Assembly (NCBI RefSeq): GCF_014635085.1
Contig: NZ_BMCH01000002.1
Location: 248,001 to 312,000, forward strand
Reading direction: 5' to 3'
From: Asaia siamensis
GTDB taxonomy: Bacteria > Pseudomonadota > Alphaproteobacteria > Acetobacterales > Acetobacteraceae
Length of the DNA stretch: 64,000 bases
In this document: positions 18,800 through 27,924 of the stretch, piece after piece
How the letters are laid out: every line of letters begins with the position of its first letter
Position numbering within the stretch: the stretch's first letter is position 1
Notes under the pieces: model-generated
The model's database searches: none
Told to the model about the DNA's origin: nothing
The model's input: the letters and a program-made list of their open reading frames with translations, nothing else
Program-made: the position numbers and the translations under genes

Positions 18800-19921
18800 A
18801 TGAGAAAAATCCTTCGCGTCGGTCTGATCGGTACTGGCTTCATGGGTAAAGCCCATGCGCTTTCCTATCAGGCGGCAGGCAATGTGTTCGACGATATCCC
18901 GCGTCCGGTTCTGCATGCCGTGGCGGATATCGATGGCGCACGGGCTGAATTGTTCAGGCATCAGTTCGGATTCACCAGAGCCCTGACTGACTGGCAGCAA
19001 CTGATCGAAGACCCCGAAATCGATGTGGTGTCGATCACAACACCCACCCTGTTCCATAAGGAAATGGCGCTGGCAGCCATCGCTGCGGGCAAGCATGTGC
19101 ATTGTGAAAAGCCGCTGGCCATCAGCGCCACCGATGCGCAGGAAATGACGCTTGCCGCCGAACAGGCTGGCGTGCGCACGGCAAGCGGGTTCAACTATCT
19201 CAAGAATCCGCTCCTGAAATATGCCCGCGAGATGATTGCTGCGGGTGAACTGGGCGAGATTACCGACTTCAACGGCATTCACGCCGAAGGCTTCATGGCC
19301 GATCCGCAGACGCCCTGGTCATGGCGCTGCGACCCTGCCGGCGGTCAGGGCGCAATTGCCGATGTGGGCAGCCATATCATTGCCATCGCCCGTTTTCTGC
19401 TCGGGCCTGTGACACAGGTTTTTGCCCAGCTCGATACGCCCATCAAATCGCGCCCGGTCAAACCGGGAAGCAGCGAGCACAAGCCGGTGGGCGTGGATGA
19501 TATTGCCCGCATGATCGTAGGGTTCGAGCGTGGCTGCTCGGGGACATTGCAGGCCAACTGGCTGGCGACAGGCCGCAATATGCAGCTCGGTTTTCAGGTT
19601 TCGGGCAGCAAGGGCACGCTGGTGTTCAACCAGGAGCGCATGAACGAACTGCAGTATTTCAAGGCAGGGGAAGACACGCGAAGCAATGGTTTTCGCGTGA
19701 TCGAGTCCGGCCCGCAACATGCGCCTTATGGGGCGTTCTGTGTGGCGGGCGGTCACCATCTTGGCTTCAACGACCTCAAGACCATCGAAATGGCCGAGTT
19801 CATCCGGGCCATCGATCAGGGTGTCGCGGCGAGCCCCGATTTTCGCGAGGCATGGGAGGTGCAGCGTCTGATCGATGCCGCCGTCATGTCGCACAAGGAC
19901 AGAACCTGGCTCTCGCTCTGA
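18800..19921 (+). CDS. Gfo/Idh/MocA family oxidoreductase, possible scyllo- or chiro-inositol dehydrogenase
   Basis: 373 residues: NAD site VGLIGTGFMGKAHALSY, conserved VHCEKPLAISATDAQE and a C-terminal domain with GGQGAIADVGSHIIAIARFL, where His is expected to act in catalysis. ATG 18800 has GAGGA 9 bases upstream. It belongs to the same family as the inositol dehydrogenase two genes before it but is clearly diverged. In Bacillus, extra dehydrogenases of this family (IolX, IolW) handle scyllo-inositol, so a second inositol isomer is a reasonable but unproven substrate. Confidence 0.82.
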   Translation: MRKILRVGLIGTGFMGKAHALSYQAAGNVFDDIPRPVLHAVADIDGARAELFRHQFGFTRALTDWQQLIEDPEIDVVSITTPTLFHKEMALAAIAAGKHVHCEKPLAISATDAQEMTLAAEQAGVRTASGFNYLKNPLLKYAREMIAAGELGEITDFNGIHAEGFMADPQTPWSWRCDPAGGQGAIADVGSHIIAIARFLLGPVTQVFAQLDTPIKSRPVKPGSSEHKPVGVDDIARMIVGFERGCSGTLQANWLATGRNMQLGFQVSGSKGTLVFNQERMNELQYFKAGEDTRSNGFRVIESGPQHAPYGAFCVAGGHHLGFNDLKTIEMAEFIRAIDQGVAASPDFREAWEVQRLIDAAVMSHKDRTWLSL

Positions 19922-19931
19922 GCCCCGGCCT

Positions 19932-19957
19932 CCTCCCCGTGGCCTAGTCCGGGGAGG
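19932..19957 (+). promoter_or_regulatory. Intercistronic hairpin before the tautomerase gene
   Basis: CCTCCCCG and CGGGGAGG pair perfectly over 8 bases with a 10-base loop, shortly after the dehydrogenase stop. No T-tract follows. It may trim or stabilise the message within the iol transcript. Confidence 0.4.
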
Positions 19958-19981
19958 GGGCGTCAGAAACAAGGAAGTATC

Positions 19982-20371
19982 ATGCCGCTGCTGCATTTTC
20001 ATGTCGTAGAGGGACGCAGTGACGCCGAGATAAAGGCGATGCTCGATGCGGCCCATGAAGCCATGCTTGAAGTATTCGAAGTGCCTCGCGGGGATCGCTA
20101 CCAGATCGTCTCGGAACACAGGAAGACCCATATGATTGTCGAGGATACCGGTCTCGATATCCCCAGAACCGACAGGATGCTGGTCTTGCAGATGTTCAGC
20201 AGACCTCGCGGTGAGGCCAAAAATGCCGCCTTCTACCGGCGTCTGACCGAGCGCCTTGAGCGTGACTGCGGCATAGTGCCGTCTGATGTCATGGTTTCGG
20301 TTGTCGAGAATGAAGACGCGCACTGGTCTTTCGGTCATGGCCGCGCACAGTTCCTGACTGGCGAGTTGTAA
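19982..20371 (+). CDS. Tautomerase-superfamily protein, probable malonate semialdehyde decarboxylase
   Basis: 129 residues beginning Met-Pro, so processed Pro1 can act as the catalytic base or acid. Counting from Pro1, I see Asp37, Arg73 and Arg75 (in FSRPRGE), Trp114 and Phe116 (in HWSFGHGR), the residues reported for malonate semialdehyde decarboxylase of Pseudomonas pavonaceae; overall length and the ends (PLLHFHVVEGRSD, AQFLTGEL) also fit that enzyme as I recall it. It would turn malonate semialdehyde into acetaldehyde and CO2. In the iol cluster this could replace IolA, which is not in the window. Similarity is from memory and activity is inferred. Confidence 0.75.
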   Translation: MPLLHFHVVEGRSDAEIKAMLDAAHEAMLEVFEVPRGDRYQIVSEHRKTHMIVEDTGLDIPRTDRMLVLQMFSRPRGEAKNAAFYRRLTERLERDCGIVPSDVMVSVVENEDAHWSFGHGRAQFLTGEL

Positions 20372-20402
20372 GAGGCGTTTCTGCGTCAGGAGGAAAGCCA
20401 TC

Positions 20403-21269
20403 ATGCGTTCCGGAACCGGGCCGGAGGGCCAGTCAGATCAGTTTTCTCTCGCCGTCTGTGCGGAGATGGTATTTCTCGATCTGCCGTTCATCGACCGGGT
20501 GAAACATCTCGCAAGGGAAGGGTTTCTGGTCGAGATCTGGGACTGGACGCGCCATGACCTGAAGCGTCTCGCCGCCAGCGGCGCTGTTTTCTCCTCCATG
20601 ACGGGCTATGTCAGTGGGACACTCGCTGATGACGCGGGCGCTCATGAGATGCTGCGCACGGCAGAACTCTCGATCTGGGCGGCGAAGGATCTGGGTGTGC
20701 CGCGGCTCAATCTGCATGGCACGGGGCTTGGGCCTGAGGGGCTGCCGGTCAAACCCTGCGTCAAGGGGGCTGATGGGGCCATGTGGATGAAGGCCCGTGA
20801 CACCCTGTCACGTCTGGCTGACTTGGGAGAGAAGCACGATGTCATGTTCGTGCTCGAAAATCTCAACGCGGCGGTCGATCATCCCGATGTACCCTTCGGT
20901 CGGGCGGAGGATTGTCTGAGCCTTGTGCAGGCAGTCGATCATCCCTCCCTGCGCCTGATGCTCGATCTTTATCATGCGCAGATCGGGGAGGGGAATCTGA
21001 TTGCCCTGCTGGAACGCGCCATGCCGTTCATTGGCGAAATCCAGGTGGCTGACGTGCCGGGGCGGTGTCAGCCCGGCACGGGTGAAATCAATTATCCTGC
21101 CATTGCCAGAGCCCTTCGCCGCCTTGGTTATCGGGGGGTAATCGGTCTTGAAAGCTGGGCAGAGGCGGGCGACAGCGACCGCGCCCTGCGCGATTTCGCT
21201 AAGGCTTTCGCGGCCTATCCGGTCATGGTGCGGGGTGTGTCCTGGCCTGATCGGTCGGGGATGCTTTGA
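20403..21269 (+). CDS. Hydroxypyruvate isomerase-like TIM-barrel protein
   Basis: 288 residues of the xylose isomerase-like TIM-barrel family. The C-terminal part reads LMLDLYHAQIGEGNL, IGEIQVADVPGRCQPGTGEINY and GYRGVIGLESW, the pattern of hydroxypyruvate isomerase (Hyi) and its relatives; FVLENLNAAVDHP supplies a likely metal/substrate Glu. AGGAGG lies 9 bases before ATG 20403. It is the last gene of the inositol cluster. It may isomerise a keto-inositol or a small hydroxy-aldehyde; the Hyi-type name is only a family match. Confidence 0.75.
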   Translation: MRSGTGPEGQSDQFSLAVCAEMVFLDLPFIDRVKHLAREGFLVEIWDWTRHDLKRLAASGAVFSSMTGYVSGTLADDAGAHEMLRTAELSIWAAKDLGVPRLNLHGTGLGPEGLPVKPCVKGADGAMWMKARDTLSRLADLGEKHDVMFVLENLNAAVDHPDVPFGRAEDCLSLVQAVDHPSLRLMLDLYHAQIGEGNLIALLERAMPFIGEIQVADVPGRCQPGTGEINYPAIARALRRLGYRGVIGLESWAEAGDSDRALRDFAKAFAAYPVMVRGVSWPDRSGML

Positions 21270-21628
21270 GAGGTGGTTTGAGAGCTACCTCGGCGAACAT
21301 CGCGTTTTGCTCGTTCCAACCGTTTGCTTTGAGACGGACGAATAGCGGAATGAGCGGGCAAAGTGTCAGGCGCAGCCGGAAGATCTGGAAGCCTTGACTG
21401 AACCTTTTGACTGCACCGGACGTTGGTTAATTTCTGTTTATTAAGTATTCGAGCTTCTATTTCGCCTGCTCGAGCTTCTGGAATCCATAGAGATAAGACT
21501 CATTCTTAACTGCTTATAAATTTCAACCGGATTTCTGTCTGTTTTTCAAAATATACCGATAAAGGGCTTAGGGAACCGTCTTCGTTACGGGCCTTTATAG
21601 TGTCACGTGATTATACCGGAGAGCCTCC
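21270..21628. other. Intergenic region with catalase promoter/leader signals
   Basis: No gene is seen. It holds a direct repeat TCGAGCTTCT at 21449-21458 and 21470-21479, spaced 21 bases (two helical turns), which could be an activator or repressor site for the catalase gene. A leader hairpin follows: ATAAAGGGC at 21559-21567 pairs with GCCTTTAT at 21591-21598, and CCGT with ACGG inside it. The palindrome TCACGTGA is at 21603-21610. No OxyR or Fur box could be recognised with confidence. Confidence 0.4.
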
Positions 21629-23089
21629 ATGTCTGACACTCGTGCCAAACAAGCCACCACTGATTCAGGCGCCCCTGTCGCCAGCACCGACTATTCGCTG
21701 AGCGTCGGCGCTGACGGTCCGATCCTGCTTCATGATCACTATCTCATCGAGCAGATGGCCGCCTTCAATCGCGAGATGATCCCTGATCGTCAGCCTCATG
21801 CAAAGGGCGGCGGCGCGTTTGGTCATTTCGAGGTCACGCATGACCTGAGCCGCTACACAAAGGCGAAGTTCCTTCAGAAAGGCGCGAAGACCGAGACGGT
21901 CGTGCGTTTCTCGACGGTTGCCGGTGAGTCGGGCAGCCCGGATACCTGGCGTGACCCGCGCGGCTTTTCGGTGAAATTCTACACCGAAGAGGGCAATTTC
22001 GACATGGTGGGCAACAACACGCCCGTCTTCTTCGTGCGTGACCCGATGAAATTCCAGCATTTCATCCACTCGCAGAAGCGTCGTGCGGATAACGGTCTGC
22101 GTGATAATGACATGCAGTGGGATTTCTGGACGCTCAGCCCGGAAACGGCCCATCAGGTCACCTGGCTCATGGGTGATCGCGGTATTCCTGCCAGCTGGCG
22201 CCACATGGATGGCTTTTCGAGCCATACCTATATGTGGGTCAACGAGGCTGGTGAGCGCTTCTGGGTAAAGTATCATTTCAAGACCGACCAGGGCATCAAG
22301 TGCCTCACGCAGGATCAGGCAGACAAGCTGGCTGGTAGCGACGCCGATTACCACCGTCGTGATCTGTATGAGGCCATCAAGCGCGGCGAGCATCCCAGCT
22401 GGACGCTCAAGATGCAGATCATGCCGTATGAAGATGCCAAGACCTATCACATCAATCCGTTCGATCTCACCAAGGTCTGGCCGCAGAGCGAATATCCGCT
22501 GATCGAGGTCGGCAAGCTCGTGCTTGACCGTAACCCGACTGATTTCTTTGCGCAGATCGAGCAGGTGGCTTTCGAGCCTAACAACCATGTGCCGGGAACG
22601 GGTCTTTCACCCGACAAGATGCTGCTGGCGCGTTCCTTTGCCTATGCCGACGCGCATCGTGCCCGGCTGGGTGTGAACTACAAGCAGATCCCGGTAAACG
22701 CGCCGAAATGCCCGGTTCACTCCTACACCAAGGGCGGAACCATGCGGTCGCATAACGCCTCCGACCCGGTCTATGTGCCGAACTCGAAGGGTGGACCGGT
22801 CGCCAATTCCGAGCGTTTCCCTGAGAATGCCGTCTGGGCAGCCGATGGCGAGTTCGTTCGTGCAGCTTACACGCTGCGTGCGGATGACAATGATTTCAGC
22901 CAGGCCAATGATCTGGTCAATCGTGTCATGGACGACGCAGCCCGCGAGCGTCTCGTTCAGAACGCAGCCGGTCATATTGCTGGCGGTGTTGAAGAGCCGG
23001 TCCTGTCGCGTGTGTTCGAATACTGGTCGAACGTCGATGAAAAGATCGGCCAGCGTATTCGTGATGCGGTTCTTGCCCAGAAGGGCTGA
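21629..23089 (+). CDS. katA: Monofunctional haem catalase (small-subunit clade)
   Basis: 486 residues, the size of clade 3 catalases. The distal site [17 protein letters not shown] with the catalytic His, the [20 protein letters not shown] segment, [11 protein letters not shown] with the catalytic Asn, and the haem Tyr in [14 protein letters not shown] are all present. It degrades hydrogen peroxide in the cytoplasm, useful in a strongly oxidising aerobe. It is a single gene with its own long leader and a strong terminator. Confidence 0.97.
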   Translation: MSDTRAKQATTDSGAPVASTDYSLSVGADGPILLHDHYLIEQMAAFNREMIPDRQPHAKGGGAFGHFEVTHDLSRYTKAKFLQKGAKTETVVRFSTVAGESGSPDTWRDPRGFSVKFYTEEGNFDMVGNNTPVFFVRDPMKFQHFIHSQKRRADNGLRDNDMQWDFWTLSPETAHQVTWLMGDRGIPASWRHMDGFSSHTYMWVNEAGERFWVKYHFKTDQGIKCLTQDQADKLAGSDADYHRRDLYEAIKRGEHPSWTLKMQIMPYEDAKTYHINPFDLTKVWPQSEYPLIEVGKLVLDRNPTDFFAQIEQVAFEPNNHVPGTGLSPDKMLLARSFAYADAHRARLGVNYKQIPVNAPKCPVHSYTKGGTMRSHNASDPVYVPNSKGGPVANSERFPENAVWAADGEFVRAAYTLRADDNDFSQANDLVNRVMDDAARERLVQNAAGHIAGGVEEPVLSRVFEYWSNVDEKIGQRIRDAVLAQKG

Positions 23090-23115
23090 ACGCGTTCCGA
23101 AACCGGGTTTTTCTG

Positions 23116-23151
23116 AAAAGGGGAGAGCTTTCGGGCTCTCCCCTTTTTTTT
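23116..23151 (+). terminator. Rho-independent terminator after the catalase gene
   Basis: AAAAGGGGAGAGC pairs perfectly with GCTCTCCCC plus TTTT around the loop TTTCGG, and eight T residues follow. It begins 27 bases after the stop codon. Confidence 0.95.
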
Positions 23152-23383
23152 GACAGGGGCTTTAGTGTCGCGCCTTCGATTTGAGGCGGATAGCGCTCTT
23201 TCAGCACGGTTCCGGGCGTCTGCTTTACGGTAGTCCCGTTTCTGCCGGGTGGCTTTTGGCTCTGCCGTTCAGGGCCGAGATTCCGACGGCTGCTCCGCCG
23301 AATGTTCCCGGGATTGCGGCCCTTCTGCCCTCGCGCTTCCTAACTGCGGCGGGCCGAGAGAGTCTCAGCCCGCGCTGTCGCGA

Positions 23384-24460
23384 TCAGTCCAGATAGAGAC
23401 TACGCAAGGTCGTCAGTTGCTGCGGTCCGACATCGAGCTTCTGCGCCAGATAGGCATCGACCGATCCATACTGCTTTTTGATTGAGTCGAAAGCGGCCTT
23501 CAGATAGGCCGGATCGGAATCGAGCATGGCGCGCATGGATGGCGAAGCAGCCATGGCCCCGCCATTCTTCTGGTCAGCCATGGCCGCCTTGAAGCTTGGC
23601 GTCATATGGGCGCGCAGCAGATCACCGCTCATTGCATAATCTGTGAGGATCGTCTGCTCGGGCACACCGAGCGCATAGAGGATCATCGCGGACGCGAAAC
23701 CCGTGCGGTCCTTGCCTGCCGTGCAATGGGTGAGGGTCGGCGTCTGGTGCGCCAGCAGACGAGCGAAAAGAGCCTTGAGTTCGGGCGCGTAGTAATCGGG
23801 CATCTTCGCATAGAAGCCTTCCATCAATGCGCGTGCCTGGGCTTCGCCCATCGTCGCAAGACGGGTCCGGTCCGTCATGTCGGCGGGCAGGGTCGGTTTT
23901 TCTGAGGCGAAGAAGGCGGGGGAGGCGCCCTGCCAATGTGTCGGCTGCTTCTCCTGCTCGGCCTGGGTGCGCAGATCGGTCACGCTCTTGATGCCGAGCG
24001 TATCGACAAGGGCGTAGTCAGCCTGCGTCAGGCCACTGGGAGCAGCAGAACGATAGAAGACATCCCAGCGCACATGATGATGGTCGGTTGTCTCGTAGCC
24101 GCCCATATCGCGGAAATTGGCCACACCCTCGAGCGGAAGAATACGATTGGACACCCAGAGCCCGGCGCCGCCCTTGCGGGGCTTGAGATAGAAATAGGCC
24201 CTGTTCCTGCCTGACAGCGGAGAGGCAAGGCTGAGTGACGTGGCGGTCACATCGTGTCTGATGAGCGTCATTTTGCTCTGATCGGGCGCAGGTGCGGCAT
24301 AGATATCGATCGGCCCAAGCCCGGCTGGCCAGCTCAGCGTGTAATGCGGGGCCATCGTTACCTCTGCCCTGACCGCGTCAGGGGCTGCGCTCTGGGCATG
24401 GGCAGCGGAGACAAGGGTCATGGCTGAGGCAAGGGCAAGGGTCGTCTTTTTCAGAATCAT
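23384..24460 (-). CDS. Secreted tyrosine/serine phosphatase (Y_phosphatase3 family)
   Basis: About 358 residues with a signal peptide (MILKKTTLALASAMTLVSAAHA). The N-terminal 90 or so residues form a beta-rich domain; then NFRDMGGYET, a mark of this family, and the catalytic P-loop HCTAGKDRTGFAS, with Cys, Asp and Arg as in CX5R phosphatases. It probably acts in the periplasm or outside on phosphoproteins, phosphoinositides or other phosphate esters; this family includes phosphoinositide phosphatases. ATG 24460 has AAGGAA upstream; the frame extends to 24622 without a signal peptide there. Single gene. Confidence 0.88.
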   Translation of the reverse strand: MILKKTTLALASAMTLVSAAHAQSAAPDAVRAEVTMAPHYTLSWPAGLGPIDIYAAPAPDQSKMTLIRHDVTATSLSLASPLSGRNRAYFYLKPRKGGAGLWVSNRILPLEGVANFRDMGGYETTDHHHVRWDVFYRSAAPSGLTQADYALVDTLGIKSVTDLRTQAEQEKQPTHWQGASPAFFASEKPTLPADMTDRTRLATMGEAQARALMEGFYAKMPDYYAPELKALFARLLAHQTPTLTHCTAGKDRTGFASAMILYALGVPEQTILTDYAMSGDLLRAHMTPSFKAAMADQKNGGAMAASPSMRAMLDSDPAYLKAAFDSIKKQYGSVDAYLAQKLDVGPQQLTTLRSLYLD

Positions 24461-24795
24461 GAACTCTGGTTCCTTCAGCCCGGTCATCTCCGGGCATGGT
24501 GAACAGGAATCCCCACGCCATGTGGGGCCTGGACTAGGCGTTGCGGCCCGTATTTCTGACTGGATCTTCCTGCAACGGAAACAGGACACAAGCTGACTGC
24601 ACGGAGCAGTAAAACCGGCCATTGCGGATCAGGACAGAAGGTGGACAGAATGAAATATCGGGCAGAAGCGTTAAACCGGGAGAATTGTCCCGAGCGCCTG
24701 TCATGGATAGTGAAAGTTTTCTTGCAGTATCCGTCCATCCTCATTGGATAGACAGGTTTACATCTTTTGTCATCTTCTGCGGACAAGGCCCGGTC

Positions 24796-25503
24796 ATGAC
24801 GCGTTCTTCCCGACTGCTTGACCTGCTTCAGCTCTTGCGTGGCTATCGCCAGCCTGTCACAGCAAAAGCGCTTGCTGAAGCCCTCGAGATCAGCCCGCGC
24901 ACACTCTATCGCGATATTGCCTCTCTCATGGCCATGGGCGCGCCGGTGAGAGGAGAAGCCGGGGTCGGTTATGTGCTTGAGCCCGGGTTTCTTTTGCCGC
25001 CGCTCATGTTCACCTGCGAAGAAATCGAGGCACTGGCGCTCGGGGCGGATTACGTGGCGTCGCACACCGACTACGCGCTAAGTCAGGCGGCACGCAACGC
25101 CCTGACGCGCATCGCGGCCATTTTGCCGGACGGCCTGCGGCACAGGGTGGAGAATGCTTCGCTTATGACGGGGCCTTCGGAGCGCTGCGCCCCTCCTCGG
25201 GTGGACCCTGCGTTGCTCCGTCAGGCCATTCGTGATCAATCCATTCTTATACTGGGCTATAAAGACGGACAGGGACGCCTCACGCAGCGCGAGATCTGGC
25301 CTTTTGCCATGGCCTATTTCGACAAGGCTCAGATCTTGGTGGCCTGGTGTGCATTGCGCGCGACATATCGCCAGTTTCGCCTCGACCGGATTGAAACGAT
25401 GAGCGTGACGGCCAGACGCTACACCCGAACCAGAGAGGCATTGCTGAGAGAATGGGAGAAAGCCCGTGTCGTGAAAGACGCGCAGGATGCTGACAGGAAC
25501 TGA
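24796..25503 (+). CDS. YafY-type transcriptional regulator with HTH and WYL domains
   Basis: About 235 residues. The HTH_11 domain is at residues 1-60 (SRLLDLLQLLRGYRQPVTAK followed by ALAEALEISPRTLYRDIASL), and the WYL domain at about 135-200 (VAWCALRATYRQFRLDRIET). Such proteins sense ligands through WYL and often control a neighbouring enzyme gene; here a VOC-family gene starts 54 bases downstream, a common partner of YafY regulators. I take ATG 24796; the frame is open back to 24622 but that part shows no family similarity. Confidence 0.88.
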   Translation: MTRSSRLLDLLQLLRGYRQPVTAKALAEALEISPRTLYRDIASLMAMGAPVRGEAGVGYVLEPGFLLPPLMFTCEEIEALALGADYVASHTDYALSQAARNALTRIAAILPDGLRHRVENASLMTGPSERCAPPRVDPALLRQAIRDQSILILGYKDGQGRLTQREIWPFAMAYFDKAQILVAWCALRATYRQFRLDRIETMSVTARRYTRTREALLREWEKARVVKDAQDADRN

Positions 25504-25557
25504 CGCATGACCAGTCTAGTTGAGACCTGCCTCCAACTGTGGAGGGGGGAGAAACCT

Positions 25558-25926
25558 ATGAAAAACATGATATTGCTCGCACTCTATGTACGTGACGTCG
25601 CGCAAAGCGCCCTTTTTTACGCGTCACTGCTCGACTGCGAGCCGGGTCATCATTCTGCGAATTTTGCCCAGTTCGAGTTGCGACGGGGGGTAAGGCTTGG
25701 CCTGTGGCGTCAGGGGGATGTCGTTCCTGCTTGTGACGGGTCAGGCTGTCGGACAGAGCTCGATTTCATGGTGGAAAATGCCCGGCAGGTCGAGGAGTGT
25801 CACGAACGGTTCGTGGCGCTGGGTATCACGATACTTCAGCCGCCGACCCAGCTTGATTTTGGCTCTTCTCTTCTGGCCTGCGATCCCGACGGTCATCGCC
25901 TGCGGGTTATCGCGCCGCCTGGCTGA
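25558..25926 (+). CDS. VOC/glyoxalase-family protein
   Basis: About 122 residues with the paired beta-alpha-beta-beta-beta units of the vicinal oxygen chelate fold: LALYVRDVAQSALFYASLL at the start and LACDPDGHRLRVIAPPG at the end, where the final acidic metal ligand is replaced by RVIAPPG. A Gly-rich site GGGGGGAG stands before ATG 25558. It follows the WYL regulator. Members are glyoxalases, dioxygenases or antibiotic-binding proteins; the role here is not clear. Confidence 0.78.
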   Translation: MKNMILLALYVRDVAQSALFYASLLDCEPGHHSANFAQFELRRGVRLGLWRQGDVVPACDGSGCRTELDFMVENARQVEECHERFVALGITILQPPTQLDFGSSLLACDPDGHRLRVIAPPG

Positions 25927-25987
25927 TGTCATCAGGCGGACGGCGTTCACGCAGCACACTACAATGCGCCTTGTATCGATGGTTCAC

Positions 25988-27001
25988 TCAGATCGTCTCG
26001 CGTGTATGCATGCAGAGCGGGATGAGTGGACCATCCAGTGGGGCGGGGCTGCGCCCCAGATGATGGCTCAGCGTCGAGAGTGCCATGCGTGCTTCGAGCA
26101 GCGGATTCTGATCGAGTACGAGGTCGATCATGCCTGATTTGAGCAGGCTGGCGCGGTGCAGGGTCAGTTCATGGGTGATGAAAACCAGTTTCTCCGGAAG
26201 GGCGAGTTTTTCGAGCAGGCGTGCAATGGCGTCTGCTCCTGTAGAGAAGTGGTAAATTCCGACGATATCCCGATGTTCCTGCAACAGGGCATGGACGGCA
26301 TCAGCCGCACGATCGTCGTTCTCAAGGCACTCCCGTGCGGGGGTGGCACAAAGCGCGGCATAACGCTCATCAAGCGCTGCCATGAAGCCCCTGTGACGCT
26401 GCTGGTGGCCGATATAATGCATGGTGCCCGCAATCAGCGCGACACGCCCGGTGCGTGGGCCAAGGAGACGCCCCATCATGTCGGCTGCGATGCGCCCCGC
26501 CCGGTAATTGTCAGAACCGATATAGGCCAGTCTGCCTGGTGACGTGATGTCCGAGGCGATGGTGACAATCGGCAGTTTCTGTCCCGCTTCCGTGACTGCC
26601 TGTCGAATGGCCGGATGATCGGGCAGACACAGAGCAAGCCCGTCATAATCGCGGGCGAGAGTGCGAATGAGAGCGGCTGAGCATTCGGGATGCGCGAGAG
26701 GCGAATGATGCTCGAAACAGGCAATATTCTGATCGCGATAGGCGGGCATGATTGAGCGGAAGGAATTCTGCAGGGCGGCATGAAAAAGATTGCCCGGCGG
26801 CTGCGTCACAACGGCGATACGCGCGAGTCTGGCGTGCGGCGCGATCAGTCTGCGCCTATCGCCCAGCTGACGGGCGGTTTCCAGGACGACACGTTCCTTG
26901 GCGAGCTTTACGCCACCGCGCCCATTGATCACCCGGTCGACGGTTGCGGTCGAGACGCCTGAATGGCGGGCAATGTCCTGTATCGTGGCACGCTGCGACA
27001 T
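25988..27001 (-). CDS. LacI-family transcriptional regulator
   Basis: 337 residues. The N-terminal HTH and hinge are ATIQDIARHSGVSTATVDRV followed by INGRGGVKLAKER, and the rest is a sugar-binding-protein-like effector domain (IACFEHHSPLAHPE, YIGSDNYRAGRIAADMMGR, LIAGTMHYIGHQQRHRGF). The YIGSDNYRAGRIAAD motif is typical of regulators that bind sugars. No transport or catabolic operon adjoins it, so its targets are elsewhere. An imperfect palindrome ACAGA-N12-TCTGT at 27012-27033 just upstream could be its own operator. Confidence 0.92.
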   Translation of the reverse strand: MSQRATIQDIARHSGVSTATVDRVINGRGGVKLAKERVVLETARQLGDRRRLIAPHARLARIAVVTQPPGNLFHAALQNSFRSIMPAYRDQNIACFEHHSPLAHPECSAALIRTLARDYDGLALCLPDHPAIRQAVTEAGQKLPIVTIASDITSPGRLAYIGSDNYRAGRIAADMMGRLLGPRTGRVALIAGTMHYIGHQQRHRGFMAALDERYAALCATPARECLENDDRAADAVHALLQEHRDIVGIYHFSTGADAIARLLEKLALPEKLVFITHELTLHRASLLKSGMIDLVLDQNPLLEARMALSTLSHHLGRSPAPLDGPLIPLCMHTRETI

Positions 27002-27399
27002 GAGAGACCCGACAGATATGTTATGTTGTCTGTGTGATCTATCTCATTCTCTTGGCGCGAACACATCAACTCTGCGCGTGTCCGTCTTGGCGCCCTGCGT
27101 CGCACACACCGTCCAGGGGAAGCGTGAAATCGGGCTGGAAGGCGCCATACGCCTATGCCCGTGGAAGTGAGTACGCGGTGCAGCGTCCAGTCATGGCCCG
27201 ATGATATTCATAGCGGTACGATTACGCTGGTTGGTAAAGGCCGCCTCAGGGTCGCGTGTCTGCCCGATTATCATGCATTCCAGATTGGCTATACTCACCT
27301 CAAGAAGCTGCGCTCTGTCATTTTCGAGCGTGTAAAGAAAAAGGCTTCAACTCTGAAGCTATTTTTCTCCGTTACTGACCGGAACGGTAGCGTAATGAA
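27002..27399. other. Intergenic region upstream of the LacI gene
   Basis: Holds the LacI promoter and the imperfect palindrome noted above. A + strand open frame at 27155-27508 overlaps the next gene antisense and has no ribosome site or recognised domain; it could be a gene remnant but I do not call it. Confidence 0.4.
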
Positions 27400-27924
27400 T
27401 CAGGTTGTCCCGCAAGCTTGTAGCGCGACCAGTCTCTTCAGGTCAGGCCAGTCTCGTTCCGTATCTCCGAACCGTGTTTTGAAATCGTTCTTGTTCAGAT
27501 GTTGGTAGGAATTCACAGGATAAGGCTTCTGGTCAAGGCTATGAATGTCTCCACACCAGTCACAAAGCAATATTATCGTATTATCTTCATGCGATAGGCC
27601 ATACGCCAGGCGACCATTCCCATACCACCCTGATTTACACTCCGCTTCACAATATAGAATAAAATATTCCCTTATCATATCGAAACAGTATTCCTGAAAT
27701 ATTTTGGGATTGGATCTTTTTTGTGAGTCCAGCAGACAGGATACGGTCTCAAAAGAGTCATTGAAGGGGCAGTAGTCGAATATCATACTGGTATCGAGGG
27801 GATGATCGAGAAGGATTTCAATTTCCTGTTCGGCACGTTTTAACTCTCGCCCTCTCATCGCTCCTATATTTCCGTATAGGAAGGCAAGCTGTGCGCGTCT
27901 CTCTGAAAAAATCATTATATACAC
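27400..27924 (-). CDS. Hypothetical protein in an AT-rich pocket
   Basis: 174 residues, rich in Cys, Tyr, Asp and Glu, with no signal peptide or membrane segment. It has an N-terminal basic-acidic helix (ERRAQLAFLYGNIGAMRGRELKRAE, here split), then a C-terminal part with LLCDWCGDIHSLDQKPYP. I do not recognise it. Its base composition is lower in GC than the neighbours, and AT-rich DNA follows it upstream, so it was probably acquired. Size, acidity and isolation resemble orphan immunity proteins of contact-dependent toxins, but this is only a guess. The start at 27924 is uncertain; ATG codons occur at residues 1 and 4. Confidence 0.6.
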   Translation of the reverse strand: MYIMIFSERRAQLAFLYGNIGAMRGRELKRAEQEIEILLDHPLDTSMIFDYCPFNDSFETVSCLLDSQKRSNPKIFQEYCFDMIREYFILYCEAECKSGWYGNGRLAYGLSHEDNTIILLCDWCGDIHSLDQKPYPVNSYQHLNKNDFKTRFGDTERDWPDLKRLVALQACGTT

